58,782 nucleotides of DNA from DSWT01 sp049975385 (GCA_049975385.1 JBNGDO010000006.1:1-58782), one strand, 5' to 3'; counted from the stretch's first letter, positions 32,876 to 42,665 are shown. The notes: generated from the letters alone by a model not told the origin. Numbers and translations are program-made.

Positions 32876-34897
32876 ATGACCGAAACCGAAGAAAAACTAC
32901 CTGCCGAACTGCTGAAAGAGATTTACGTCAACGGCATTGACGGGGTGACGGGTGATTACAGCCTGCCGCCGATGTCGAGCACGGCGTGGGCTGGGGTCAT
33001 CAAAGGCGAATCTGGCGTGCCGATCTCCAACCCAGAGGCTTTGGATGAGTTGCAGTTCAAGAAGAACCGTCCAGTAGATTCGCCGGTTTCCGAGGCGGTG
33101 GAGGACCCCACCGATCTGGCCCAGGCGGGATGGGCCGTTGTTTTTCCCGCCGAGATGGAAGAAAAACGCCGTGAGGCCATCAAAGAGGCGCTAAGTCCTT
33201 TGCTGGATCATCGCCAGGAGAAGGCAGGAGACCTGTACCGCGTCTTCGAGGGCGAGATGGGCTATCGTGCACCGGAAACCAAGGTCGATTTCTGCAAGCG
33301 CCAGTCGCCGGAGATCAAGCGTGGACCGGCGCGCCCGGAGCAGATGCCGTTTTACGTGCTGCTCGTGGGGAGTCCGGTAGAAATCTCCTTTGAATTCCAG
33401 TTCCAGCTCGACGTGATGCGCGGCGTGGGCCGCCTCGACTTCGGCAACGATCTGGAGGCGTATGCGCGTTACGCGCAGAGCGTCGTCGTAGCGGAGACCG
33501 GCGCGGTCAAGCTGCCGCGCAAAGCCGCATTTTTCAGTGTCAGAAACCCTGGCGACGACGCCACACTCATCAGCGACCGCTATTTGGCCCGCCCGTTGCT
33601 CGCCAATCTGCAACAGCCGAAGCTGCAAGGCGAGATCCCGCTCAAGTTCGCGTGGGACTTCAGCCGCGCGCCTTCAGGGGAAAAGGCAGAACTGGCGCGT
33701 CTGTTGAGTGGCAAAGATCAGACCCCCGCGCTGCTGTTTACGGCGAGCCACGGGATGGTCTTTTCATCCGCACCAGCGCAACAGCAACTCCGTGAGCAGG
33801 GCGCGTTGTTGTGCCAACCTTGGGTGTACGGTGCACCTATTTTGCGTGACCACTACTTCGCCGCGGAAGAGCTGGGCGACGCCAATCTCCTGGGACTCGT
33901 GGCGATGTTCTTCGCCTGCTTTGGTGTGGGCACCCCCCGACACGACTATTTCACGCATCCGCACGCGATGGAAAAAACGCCAATCGCACCTTATAGCTTT
34001 ATCAGCGCACTGCCGAACCGGATGCTGCGCCAGGGCGCGCTGGCGGTCATCGGGCATGTGGATCGAGCTTGGGGGCACTCCTTTATCTCACCGGGCAACA
34101 ACGTCGAAATCGAGGCGTTTGTCACCGCGATGCGCAAGCTGCTCAACGGCGATCCCGTCGGGCTGGCGACCGATCCGAGCTTCAACCTGAAGTATGCCGA
34201 TATGACGACCACGCTCACCGAAGTGCTTCGGGAGTTGCAGTGGAACCCGACCTATCTCGACGATAAGGAACTGGTGCGGTTGTGGACGGCCAACAATGAC
34301 TCGCGAAGCTACGCTGTGCTCGGCGATCCTGCCGCGCGCATCCCGTTTGTGCAGGAGGGGGCGGCGAGGAACCGCCCGGTGACTTCCGCAGTGTTGCCCC
34401 AAGACGTGGCGGATCGATTGGTCGCGTTACAGGCCGACATTGGCCCGGAGCCAATCGTTGATTATGCGGCCGAGGCCGAAGGCGTGCCTGCGGGTGACAT
34501 GAAAGTGGATGCGGAGCATCGTCAGGCCGTGGATCAGGATTTCGCTATCCAGATCAATGAAATTACGAAATCCTTGCAAGAGTTTGGCAACAAAATCGCA
34601 GATGCAGTCAGCAAAGCGACTCAGAACATTCTGACGCTGGAAGTGCGCACGTATACCGCCGGCAATCTCAATACCATCACGGTGAAAGATACCGGCGACG
34701 CCGAATTGTGCGCGCTCACCCACGTCGATTTCGACGGCGACATGCGCGTCTTCGTGCCGTCTACGGATGCGGAAGTGGATATGGAGTTGTGGGAGATCCA
34801 CCGCGAGATGGTGCGCGAGGCGCAGAGCAACCGCGCAGAGTTCTTGAGCGCGATGGCAAAGCTGGCGAGTGATTTACTTGGTATGATCAAGAAATGA
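32876..34897 (+). CDS. C25/caspase-like cysteine protease with C-terminal EVRTYT module (second paralogue)
   Basis: 673 aa, paralogue of the preceding protein without its helical insert. The N-terminal motif is YVNGIDGVTGDYSLPP. The peptidase domain (about 80-490) shows PFYVLLVGSPVEISFEFQF, H292 (FTASHGMVF), C348 (FFACFGVGTP), ALAVIGHVDRAWG and AVLGDPAARIPF. Residues about 556-673 form a separate module (LTLEVRTYTAGNL, LTHVDFDGDMRVFVP, WEIHREMV, SNRAEFLSAM) that is homologous to both small proteins at 35905 and 36330. ATG 32876 follows AAAGGAG; the upstream in-frame codons lie in a word repeat and are rejected. The C-terminal module may link this protease to the small proteins. Confidence 0.78.
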   Translation: MTETEEKLPAELLKEIYVNGIDGVTGDYSLPPMSSTAWAGVIKGESGVPISNPEALDELQFKKNRPVDSPVSEAVEDPTDLAQAGWAVVFPAEMEEKRREAIKEALSPLLDHRQEKAGDLYRVFEGEMGYRAPETKVDFCKRQSPEIKRGPARPEQMPFYVLLVGSPVEISFEFQFQLDVMRGVGRLDFGNDLEAYARYAQSVVVAETGAVKLPRKAAFFSVRNPGDDATLISDRYLARPLLANLQQPKLQGEIPLKFAWDFSRAPSGEKAELARLLSGKDQTPALLFTASHGMVFSSAPAQQQLREQGALLCQPWVYGAPILRDHYFAAEELGDANLLGLVAMFFACFGVGTPRHDYFTHPHAMEKTPIAPYSFISALPNRMLRQGALAVIGHVDRAWGHSFISPGNNVEIEAFVTAMRKLLNGDPVGLATDPSFNLKYADMTTTLTEVLRELQWNPTYLDDKELVRLWTANNDSRSYAVLGDPAARIPFVQEGAARNRPVTSAVLPQDVADRLVALQADIGPEPIVDYAAEAEGVPAGDMKVDAEHRQAVDQDFAIQINEITKSLQEFGNKIADAVSKATQNILTLEVRTYTAGNLNTITVKDTGDAELCALTHVDFDGDMRVFVPSTDAEVDMELWEIHREMVREAQSNRAEFLSAMAKLASDLLGMIKK

Positions 34898-34900
34898 AAT

Positions 34901-34967
34901 CACCATAGAGACACAGATCACACTGAGCTTTCTTTTATTCTCTGTGTCCTCCGTGACTCTGTGTTCA
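34901..34967. repeat. Word-repeat palindrome (GAGACACAGA / CTCTGTGTCC)
   Basis: CATAGAGACACAGATCACAC (34903-34922) is answered by CTCTGTGTCCTCCGTGACTC (about 34940-34959), an imperfect inverted repeat of stuttered words in an operon gap. Confidence 0.65.
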
Positions 34968-34983
34968 ATTCCTCAGGAGTTTG

Positions 34984-35820
34984 ATGGCTGAAAGTCGTTT
35001 TATCTTTTCCGGTTTCGCGGTAAGTGGGGAGCCGGATCCTTTCGGTGTGTGGGAAGCGCCCGCACAGCGCGATACATCGCCCGGCGAGGAAGGGCTTGTG
35101 TGGCGCGTGGCACTACCGGACGCAGCGTCGGCCCTGGACGTTGTCTACACCCGCACGCACCTTTTACAGCGTGGCGAGGATGACCTGGCGCAGGCCGCAG
35201 GCGAGTTGAACGCGATGCTGGCGGGCGTTGCGCCTTCTAAGGATGCCGAACGCGGTTTGACCGGGGCTGTTTCGTATGCATTCAGCGTTCCGGTGGCAGA
35301 GGATTTTCATCCTCAAAAGGAGGCCTTGCGCAAAATGCTGGTCAACCTCGCGGCGGTGGAGACGTCGCCGGTTACCGGCGCGGTGGCGTTCAGCGCGGTG
35401 GATACCTTCGCCGACGAAAAGGCGGGCAAGGGGTTCCAGGAAGCGCGCAGGCGTTGGCTGGCCTTCGTGGAACAGGTCCAGCAGATGGTGGCCCATTACG
35501 CCCGTGTAGAGACGATTATTGCAGGCGCTCCGGTGGGCCTGACGCGGGTGGGGTGGAGCGGCGATTTTGAGACGTTTTGGGTTCCCGGTATATCTGCGCT
35601 TTCGCGGAAGACGCACCACGAGACGGTCAACCTCGCGCTGGCATCACGCATTGCGCTGCTGCGCGTTGTTTCCGTCGTCACCACCGGCGCGACCGGGTTG
35701 ATCCTCAAAGCTGTGGCGCTGCCACCAGGGGGACAGGTACTGCTTATCCCCGCCGCCCGGCGTTTTATCCTCGACGTGATGGCGGTGTTGCGGGAACGTA
35801 GACAAGACGGTAGACAGTAG
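34984..35820 (+). CDS. Protein of unknown function in the CHAT/STAND/C25 operon
   Basis: 278 aa, no signal peptide. The start ATG 34984 has CAGGAG upstream. The sequence mixes polar N-terminal beta-like parts (FIFSGFAVSGEPDPFGVWEA) with a helical middle (GFQEARRRWLAFVEQVQQMV) and a C-terminal part with hydrophobic strands (IALLRVVSVVTTGATGLILK, VLLIPAARRFILDVMAVL). I recognise no family. The last codons (RRQDGRQ) are encoded by a stuttered TAGACGG/TAGACAG repeat that runs into the intergenic space, so the original C-terminus may have been altered. Position makes it a component of the conflict-like system. Confidence 0.7.
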   Translation: MAESRFIFSGFAVSGEPDPFGVWEAPAQRDTSPGEEGLVWRVALPDAASALDVVYTRTHLLQRGEDDLAQAAGELNAMLAGVAPSKDAERGLTGAVSYAFSVPVAEDFHPQKEALRKMLVNLAAVETSPVTGAVAFSAVDTFADEKAGKGFQEARRRWLAFVEQVQQMVAHYARVETIIAGAPVGLTRVGWSGDFETFWVPGISALSRKTHHETVNLALASRIALLRVVSVVTTGATGLILKAVALPPGGQVLLIPAARRFILDVMAVLRERRQDGRQ

Positions 35821-35890
35821 ACGGGGAAAAGAGACGGGAGGTGTATCCATCTATCCCATTCCAATTTCTCATTTCCAATTTCAATTTTTT
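35798..35890. repeat. Word-repeat element running from a CDS end into the gap
   Basis: AGACAAGACGGTAGACAGTA-type words (35798-35822) continue as AGACGGG words and then as CATTCCAATTTCTCATTTCC / AATTTCAATTT words (35858-35890). Confidence 0.6.
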
Positions 35891-35904
35891 ACGGAGGTTA
35901 AACG

Positions 35905-36321
35905 ATGCCAGGAGAAAACGTTACAACGGAAAAGCCCAAAGATTTGAAGGCTTCGGTGCAGCAGTTCGCCAGCGAGTTGGCGGCAAAGGTGGAGAATTTC
36001 GTCACCGACATCTCTGAGCTTGAGGTACGCACGTATACCATCACCGAGGGGCAGTTCGCCGCTGTGCTCGACGATCCAAAGAAGAAGAACGATAAGACCA
36101 TAAAGGGCGAGGGCGTGCAATTGCGCGCCTATACGCGGATTGCCTTCGACAGCGATGCCATTGTGTGCTTGCCGGTCAACGAAAGTGGCCAGATCGACGG
36201 GGCTGTGTGGGATATGCACCAGGCCGCAGTGAACCAGGCGCTTCAGAACCGTGCAACGATGCTCCGGACCATCGGAGATGCGGCCGCCTCGGCACTCGAC
36301 GCTTTGAAGAAGAGCCGTTAG
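35905..36321 (+). CDS. Small EVRTYT-module protein, first stand-alone copy
   Basis: 138 aa with a strong ACGGAGGTT Shine-Dalgarno. After an N-terminal helix (ASVQQFASELAAKVENFVTD) come ELEVRTYTITEGQF, LRAYTRIAFDSDAIVCLPV, AVWDMHQAAVNQALQNRATML and a C-terminal helix rich in Ala. These segments align in order with the C-terminal module of the protease at 32876 and with the next gene. An extra loop DDPKKKNDKTIKGEG lies between strands. Function unknown; it may bind or regulate the protease through like-with-like contacts. Confidence 0.75.
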   Translation: MPGENVTTEKPKDLKASVQQFASELAAKVENFVTDISELEVRTYTITEGQFAAVLDDPKKKNDKTIKGEGVQLRAYTRIAFDSDAIVCLPVNESGQIDGAVWDMHQAAVNQALQNRATMLRTIGDAAASALDALKKSR

Positions 36322-36329
36322 CCTGCGAT

Positions 36330-36704
36330 ATGCCCGGCAAGAACCTGCGACAAGCGGCAGCGACGCTTGTACAGCAGTTGCAGGCCCGCGTGCAATCTTT
36401 GATTGCCGACGTCACATCATTGGAGGTGTGTACCTACGGCGTGGATGCGTTGCAACTGGAGAGCGTCGCCGCATCTGAGGATGTGGCGGCGCTCGCGGCC
36501 GCCGGCGCCTCTGGGGTAAAGCGACAGGGCTACACGCGCATTACCTTCCAGTGTGATCTCAGCACGTGTACCGAAATTGGGCGCGAGGATGCGGTAGACG
36601 CAGCCGCGCGCTCGATGCACAGTGCAAGTGTTGAGGTGGCCCTGGCGGGACGAGCGACACTGCTTGCCGAGGGTCGCCAGACACTCAGCAAGCTGCGACG
36701 ATAG
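36330..36704 (+). CDS. Small EVRTYT-module protein, second stand-alone copy
   Basis: 124 aa. It shows the same order of elements: helix AATLVQQLQARVQSLIADV, strand SLEVCTYGVDALQL, GYTRITFQCDLSTC, helix ARSMHSASVEVALAGRATLL and a basic ending. The gene begins 8 nt after the previous stop; no clear Shine-Dalgarno is seen before ATG 36330, so translation is probably coupled. It is the most divergent of the three copies (EVCTY in place of EVRTY). Last gene of the operon; a palindromic 96-bp element follows. Confidence 0.7.
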   Translation: MPGKNLRQAAATLVQQLQARVQSLIADVTSLEVCTYGVDALQLESVAASEDVAALAAAGASGVKRQGYTRITFQCDLSTCTEIGREDAVDAAARSMHSASVEVALAGRATLLAEGRQTLSKLRR

Positions 36705-36718
36705 TTTGAGTGAGTGGT

Positions 36719-36814
36719 CTTAGGTAGTTCCAGGATTTAAACCAGGCCACATCAGAGGAAAGTTCCTGCGCCTGCGCCAAAGTCTGGCTGGTTTATTTCC
36801 CTGGAACGGCCTTA
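36719..36814. repeat. 96-bp palindromic dispersed element, copy B
   Basis: Same length and ends as the element at 4985-5080 (CTTAGGTAGTTCCAGG ... CCTGGAACGGCCTTA). Arms pair at 36727-36734 with 36800-36807 and at 36738-36745 with 36788-36795. It lies between convergent genes and could act as a two-way terminator. Confidence 0.75.
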
Positions 36815-36819
36815 TAGCT

Positions 36820-37152
36820 CTATCGCTTGAAGACCTCGATGGTTTTGGAACCGGTCGTCCCATCTGGCCGGGTGAACGGTTCCTCGAATGTGAGCAGTCC
36901 CTCTTCCACGACAATTTTGAACTCCATCCCGTCGGATGGGCGGAGCATATAGAGCGTTCCATCTGCCCGAACGCGGTACTCGTATCCTTTGGGCAGAGGA
37001 TAATAACGCGCTAAGTCGGCCACGGTTTTGACATCGGGGTCATCCACGTGATTTTCCCCTTCTGGAAAGTCCGGGTAGCTGCGCTCGCGGCGCTTTGCGG
37101 CGATCTCTGGCGTCGTTTTCTTCTGACCGAACAGATTTTTCAGGAATCCCAT
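36820..37152 (-). CDS. Small protein of unknown function upstream-coupled to rsmG
   Basis: 110 aa. The start ATG at 37152 has an excellent GGAGGATGAA upstream; a longer reading to 37209 has none and runs through a low-complexity gap. The N-terminus MGFLKNLFGQKK is amphipathic and basic, as in some membrane-associated small proteins; the rest (LPKGYEYRVRADGTLYMLRP, LLTFEEPFTRPDG) suggests beta strands. No family recognised. It is probably transcribed with rsmG, which ends 63 nt before it. Confidence 0.65.
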   Translation of the reverse strand: MGFLKNLFGQKKTTPEIAAKRRERSYPDFPEGENHVDDPDVKTVADLARYYPLPKGYEYRVRADGTLYMLRPSDGMEFKIVVEEGLLTFEEPFTRPDGTTGSKTIEVFKR

Positions 37153-37215
37153 TTCATCCTCCTTATGTGAACTAAAAAAATGACCCACCACTAAAGACAC
37201 AAAGTGCACAAAATA

Positions 37216-37947
37216 TTATGATGGTTTCGGCAGCAATGGGCGCTTGTTAGGCATACCGGGACGGCGCGGATATTGCAGCGGCGTCGCAGCTATTTTGTCC
37301 AGGATGACGAGGTAGCGCGTTTCAGCCAGGCCACGTAGTTCTATGGGTACGAGCCGACGGACGCGTCCCCCCAACTGCTGGATGGCCCATTCGCCGCGCT
37401 GGACCTCGGCAGGTGCGCCTTCGCCCTTTTGCGCCAAGACGCGTCCGCCCACTTTGACCAGTGGCAGCAGATACTCCGCCAGGATGGGCATATCAGCGAC
37501 CGCGCGGGCGATGGCCCAGTCATATTGCTCGCGATGCGTCGTCTGTTGCCCCAGTTCTTCCGCGCGCCCATGTTTGATAGTCACGTCGTGCATCTTGAGG
37601 TGCGCGGTCACGTGTTCCAGGAATCCCACCTTTTTGCCGGTCGCTTCGAGCAGTGTGAGCTTCATCCCTGGGCAGAGTAGTTTGAGTGGCAAGCCAGGGA
37701 AGCCCGCGCCGGTGCCTACGTCGATCACCTGTTTACCGCTGAAGCGCTCGCCGCTTTCTAGCGCCTGGAAGCAAGAGAGCGAGTCGAGGAAGTGGCGCAC
37801 TTGAATACCCACGTCGTCGGTGATGGCAGTGAGATTGAACTCCTGGTTCCATTCTACCAACGCCTGTTGGTATGTGCCTAAGGCCTCCAATTGCTCCGGG
37901 CTTAGGCGAATCTGTAAATCGCACGCACCATCGATTAACTGCTCCAC
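37216..37947 (-). CDS. rsmG: 16S rRNA (guanine-527-N7)-methyltransferase RsmG
   Basis: SAM-dependent enzyme that methylates G527 of 16S rRNA (also called GidB). The SAM motif is VIDVGTGAGFPGLPLKLL, followed by TLLEATGKKVGFL and AIARAVADMPILAEYLLPL. HFLDSLSCF before the SAM site is also typical. I prefer the GTG at 37947 (243 aa): the sequence AGAAAGG precedes it, the product then begins close to the family start, and a promoter with TTGGAA-N17-TATAAT ends at 37978, so the longer in-frame start at 38085 would be upstream of the promoter. Confidence 0.93.
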   Translation of the reverse strand: MEQLIDGACDLQIRLSPEQLEALGTYQQALVEWNQEFNLTAITDDVGIQVRHFLDSLSCFQALESGERFSGKQVIDVGTGAGFPGLPLKLLCPGMKLTLLEATGKKVGFLEHVTAHLKMHDVTIKHGRAEELGQQTTHREQYDWAIARAVADMPILAEYLLPLVKVGGRVLAQKGEGAPAEVQRGEWAIQQLGGRVRRLVPIELRGLAETRYLVILDKIAATPLQYPRRPGMPNKRPLLPKPS

Positions 37948-37977
37948 ATCCAACCTTTCTGGCAGGGAATTTCCCTC

Positions 37978-38006
37978 ATTATACTCGATTGTAGCGCGGA
38001 TTCCAA
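37978..38006 (-). promoter_or_regulatory. Predicted rsmG promoter
   Basis: On the minus strand TTGGAA (38001-38006), 17 nt, TATAAT (37978-37983). Transcription would start near 37971, just ahead of the GTG start. Confidence 0.75.
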
Positions 38007-38016
38007 AACACACCTG

Positions 38017-38073
38017 GGCAGTTTTGGCCTTTGAAAAATTGGCGTGTTGAACCCGAAGCGGGCCAAAACTGCC
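38017..38073. repeat. Perfect 13-bp inverted repeat in the divergent promoter region
   Basis: GGCAGTTTTGGCC (38017-38029) and GGCCAAAACTGCC (38061-38073), separated by 31 nt, just upstream of the rsmG -35 box. The remainder of the gap to 38350 holds only the promoter listed next. The arms could be a regulator's operator. Confidence 0.6.
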
Positions 38074-38215
38074 ACACAACCGCACTTATTAGGCGTTGAT
38101 CTGACGATTTTCCCCAGAGTGCAACGCACTCCAAAAAAGTTGTTGCCCCATCCCTGCGCTTTGTGCGGGGAGGAGGCTGAGGGAACTTGGAATGCTATAG
38201 CCCGGAGTTCGACAT

Positions 38216-38243
38216 TTGCTCCCTGCCTTGATGGGACTATACT
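38216..38243 (+). promoter_or_regulatory. Possible promoter of the M42 peptidase gene
   Basis: TTGCTC (38216-38221), 16 nt, TATACT (38238-38243), about 108 nt before the start codon. Confidence 0.45.
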
Positions 38244-38350
38244 GCAGAACAGATGGGATTGAGACATCGAGATCGTGATGTGGAAATCGTGGCAAAAAGG
38301 TTCTGACGACAAGCCTGAAGCCTATCTGACTATGCTTGCAGGAGGTTATG

Positions 38351-39394
38351 ATGATACTTCCCGATATTCCGATGGACGCAATTTTGGAATTTTTGATTGG
38401 ATTATTGAACACCCCCAGTCCAACGGGCGATACCGAGCAGGCCATGGTCTACGCCGAACAGGCCGTAGGTCACCTGCCGTTGAGTGTCAGCCGTACGATA
38501 AAAGGCGGCTTGGTGCTGACGTGGGCTGGTGATATCACACACCCTCGCGCTCTGACCGCGCACGTCGATACGTTGGGCGCGATGGTCAGAAAGGTCAAGA
38601 GCAACGGGCGGCTGGAATTGACGCAGCTTGGTAGTTACGATTGGCATTCCATCGAGGGTGAAGGCTGTACGGTAGTGACGGCGTCGGGGCAGCGCTATCG
38701 CGGGAGTATTCTGCCGATCAAGGTCTCCGTTCACGTCCACGGGGCCGAGGTGCGCACGTTGGAACGCAAGCAGGAAAACTATGAGGTACGCCTGGACGCC
38801 GTCACCGACAGCCAGGAATCGACCGAGCAACTGGGTATCAACGTGGGGGACTTTATCTACCTTGATCCGCGTGTGGAGATGACCAACGATTTTATCCGCT
38901 CGCGTCACCTGGACGATAAGGCAGGCGTGGCCTGCATCTACGGGGCATTGCTTGCGTTGCACCAGGCGGGCCTTTCGCCACACTATAGTGTGAACGTACT
39001 GATCTCGAATTACGAGGAGGTCGGTCATGGTGGTTCTGTAGGCATCCCAGACGATGTTCAGGAGTTGGTGACAGTGGATATGGCCGCCGTCGGCGAGGGG
39101 CAGAGTTCGGATGAGTTTAGCGTGGGAATTTGCGCCAAAGATTCGGGCGGGCCTTACGATCTGGGCTTGAGACGGAAGCTGGAGCGTCTGGCGGGCGACT
39201 ACATTATCCCTTACAAAGTGGATACGTATCCAAGCTACGGCTCCGATGGCGAAGCGGCCTTGCGCGCTGGCGCCGATCTCAAGGTCGCGCTGATCGGACC
39301 GGGCGTGGACGCCTCGCACGCTTACGAGCGCACCCACTGCGACTCCATCGAGGCCACGACGCGGTTGATTGTGGCCTATCTTCTTTCAGATTAG
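38351..39394 (+). CDS. M42-family metallo-aminopeptidase
   Basis: Cytoplasmic dinuclear-metal peptidase, 347 aa, of the M42 (glutamyl aminopeptidase/tetrahedral aminopeptidase) family. Candidate metal ligands and catalytic residues are in TAHVDTLGAM (His), RHLDDKAGVA (Asp), SNYEEVGHGG (Glu-Glu), LVTVDMAAVG (Asp) and ASHAYERTH (His). AGGAGG (38340-38345) lies 5 nt before ATG 38351 and only 2 nt before ATG 38348, so 38351 is chosen. The protein trims peptides, possibly those imported by the transporters here, although nothing links the genes directly. Confidence 0.9.
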   Translation: MILPDIPMDAILEFLIGLLNTPSPTGDTEQAMVYAEQAVGHLPLSVSRTIKGGLVLTWAGDITHPRALTAHVDTLGAMVRKVKSNGRLELTQLGSYDWHSIEGEGCTVVTASGQRYRGSILPIKVSVHVHGAEVRTLERKQENYEVRLDAVTDSQESTEQLGINVGDFIYLDPRVEMTNDFIRSRHLDDKAGVACIYGALLALHQAGLSPHYSVNVLISNYEEVGHGGSVGIPDDVQELVTVDMAAVGEGQSSDEFSVGICAKDSGGPYDLGLRRKLERLAGDYIIPYKVDTYPSYGSDGEAALRAGADLKVALIGPGVDASHAYERTHCDSIEATTRLIVAYLLSD

Positions 39395-39490
39395 TCAGGT
39401 GGTCTTTAGTCGATTAGTCTTTAGTCCGGTAGTCGGACAGTCATTATGACGACGAGACTATTGGACTACCAGACTGATGACTCTCTGACT
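39395..39490. repeat. Word-repeat palindrome (AGTC / GACT words)
   Basis: TTAGTC-type words (39400-39455, e.g. TTTAGTCCGGTAGTCGGAC) are answered by GACTATTGGACTACCAGACT (about 39456-39475). It fills the gap between two genes. Confidence 0.7.
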
Positions 39491-39504
39491 TGAGGAGTAT
39501 GTTT

Positions 39505-40566
39505 ATGCTTAACTGGGAAATCCCGTATTTGACACCGGACTTGCCCGGCATTGGGGGCAAGATGCGCGTCGAGATCGATGACTTCATCGTCGAGGAGGTG
39601 CCCGCTTACGATCCGTGTGGCGAGGGCGAGCATACCTTTTTCGGCGTGGAGAAGCGCGATATATCGACCCTGGCGCTCATCAAGCAGATTGCGCGGGTTT
39701 TGGGCGTCTCCGAGCGGGAGATCGGCAGCGCCGGGTGGAAGGACGCGCGGGCGGTGGCACGGCAGACGCTTTCGGTTCAATGGGTGCCGCCGGAGAAAAT
39801 TCTGGCGCTAACCCTCGACAAAGCACGGATTCTTTGGGCGAAAAGGCACACGAACAAACTGCGCAGCGGGCACTTACGCGGCAACCGTTTCACGCTGCGC
39901 CTCCGCGATGTGGTGCCGGAAGCCGAGGCTCGCGCTGCTGCGATCGTCGAACAGTTGCTGGCGCGCGGCGTACCTAACGGCTACGGGCGACAGCGCTTCG
40001 GCAATCGCGGGAACAACCACGAAATGGGCCTGTTGCTGTTGCGCAACGACCGTGCAGCGCTCAGAACGCACGGCATTCACCACCTGTCCTACAAGATGCG
40101 CCAGTTCCTCGTCAGCGCGCTGCAGTCGGCGCTCTTCAATACCGTGCTCGCGGCGCGGATTGAGCGTGGTTTGCTGGACGATGTGCTGCCCGGCGACGTG
40201 GCGCGCAAGGAGGACACCGGCGGCATCTTCATCGTGGAGGATGTCGCCGCTGAGCGCCCGCGCGTGCGGGCGTGGGAGATCAGCGCCACCGGTCCAATCT
40301 ACGGCTACAAGATGCTTGCTGCGCAGGCGGAAGCTGGCGCGTTGGAGACCGTTGTTCTCGAAGAATCCGGGATCGCGCTGGCGGATTTCCGTCCGTTCAA
40401 AGCCAAGGGTAGCCGTCGCCCGCTGCGGTACTACCCCGAAGGGTTGTCGTGGCAGGTGGAAGGCTCCGATGTCCTCACACTCTCGTTTTTCGCGCCCAAA
40501 GGTGCGTACGCCACGCTGCTGCTGCGCGAGTTGATGAAGACGGAAGTCGTGCTTGAGGAAGACTAG
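39505..40566 (+). CDS. truD: tRNA pseudouridine(13) synthase TruD
   Basis: Makes pseudouridine at position 13 of tRNA-Glu and others. 353 aa. TruD signatures: DDFIVEEVPAY at the start, catalytic Asp in SAGWKDARAVARQ, a following RLRDVVPEAEARA and PNGYGRQRFGNRGNNHEMG, and FRPFKAKGSRRPLRYYPEGL near the end. TGAGGAG (39491-39497) is 7 nt before ATG 39505 and 1 nt before ATG 39499, so 39505 is preferred. The gene is solitary between a word-repeat element and ftsH. Confidence 0.94.
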   Translation: MLNWEIPYLTPDLPGIGGKMRVEIDDFIVEEVPAYDPCGEGEHTFFGVEKRDISTLALIKQIARVLGVSEREIGSAGWKDARAVARQTLSVQWVPPEKILALTLDKARILWAKRHTNKLRSGHLRGNRFTLRLRDVVPEAEARAAAIVEQLLARGVPNGYGRQRFGNRGNNHEMGLLLLRNDRAALRTHGIHHLSYKMRQFLVSALQSALFNTVLAARIERGLLDDVLPGDVARKEDTGGIFIVEDVAAERPRVRAWEISATGPIYGYKMLAAQAEAGALETVVLEESGIALADFRPFKAKGSRRPLRYYPEGLSWQVEGSDVLTLSFFAPKGAYATLLLRELMKTEVVLEED

Positions 40567-40655
40567 GGGCGATTTCAAAGCGCATTCTAAGCTTCTGTTA
40601 ACGGTTTGCTAATTATGCTATGCGATACTGATATTATGAGGCATTGGAGGCAAAC

Positions 40656-42479
<1,824 letters not shown>

Positions 42480-42665
42480 TTTGCAAACGGCGCAACTTCG
42501 CGGCGGGTGTGGTGTTAGTTTATATACGCATGGCTTGAGCCAGTGCGTGCAATAACCGTGAACCTACCTCTCAGATACCGGCGGCGGTCAAATCTGGTAT
42601 ACTACTAGCAGGGGGAGAAAGCTCGTTTTTACCGGCAATCTGCCAGCTATTTGTGAGGAGGGTGT

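Noticed and set aside
37948..38085. Extended N-terminus for RsmG
   Set aside because: It would begin upstream of the predicted -35 box, so it could not be on the transcript from that promoter.
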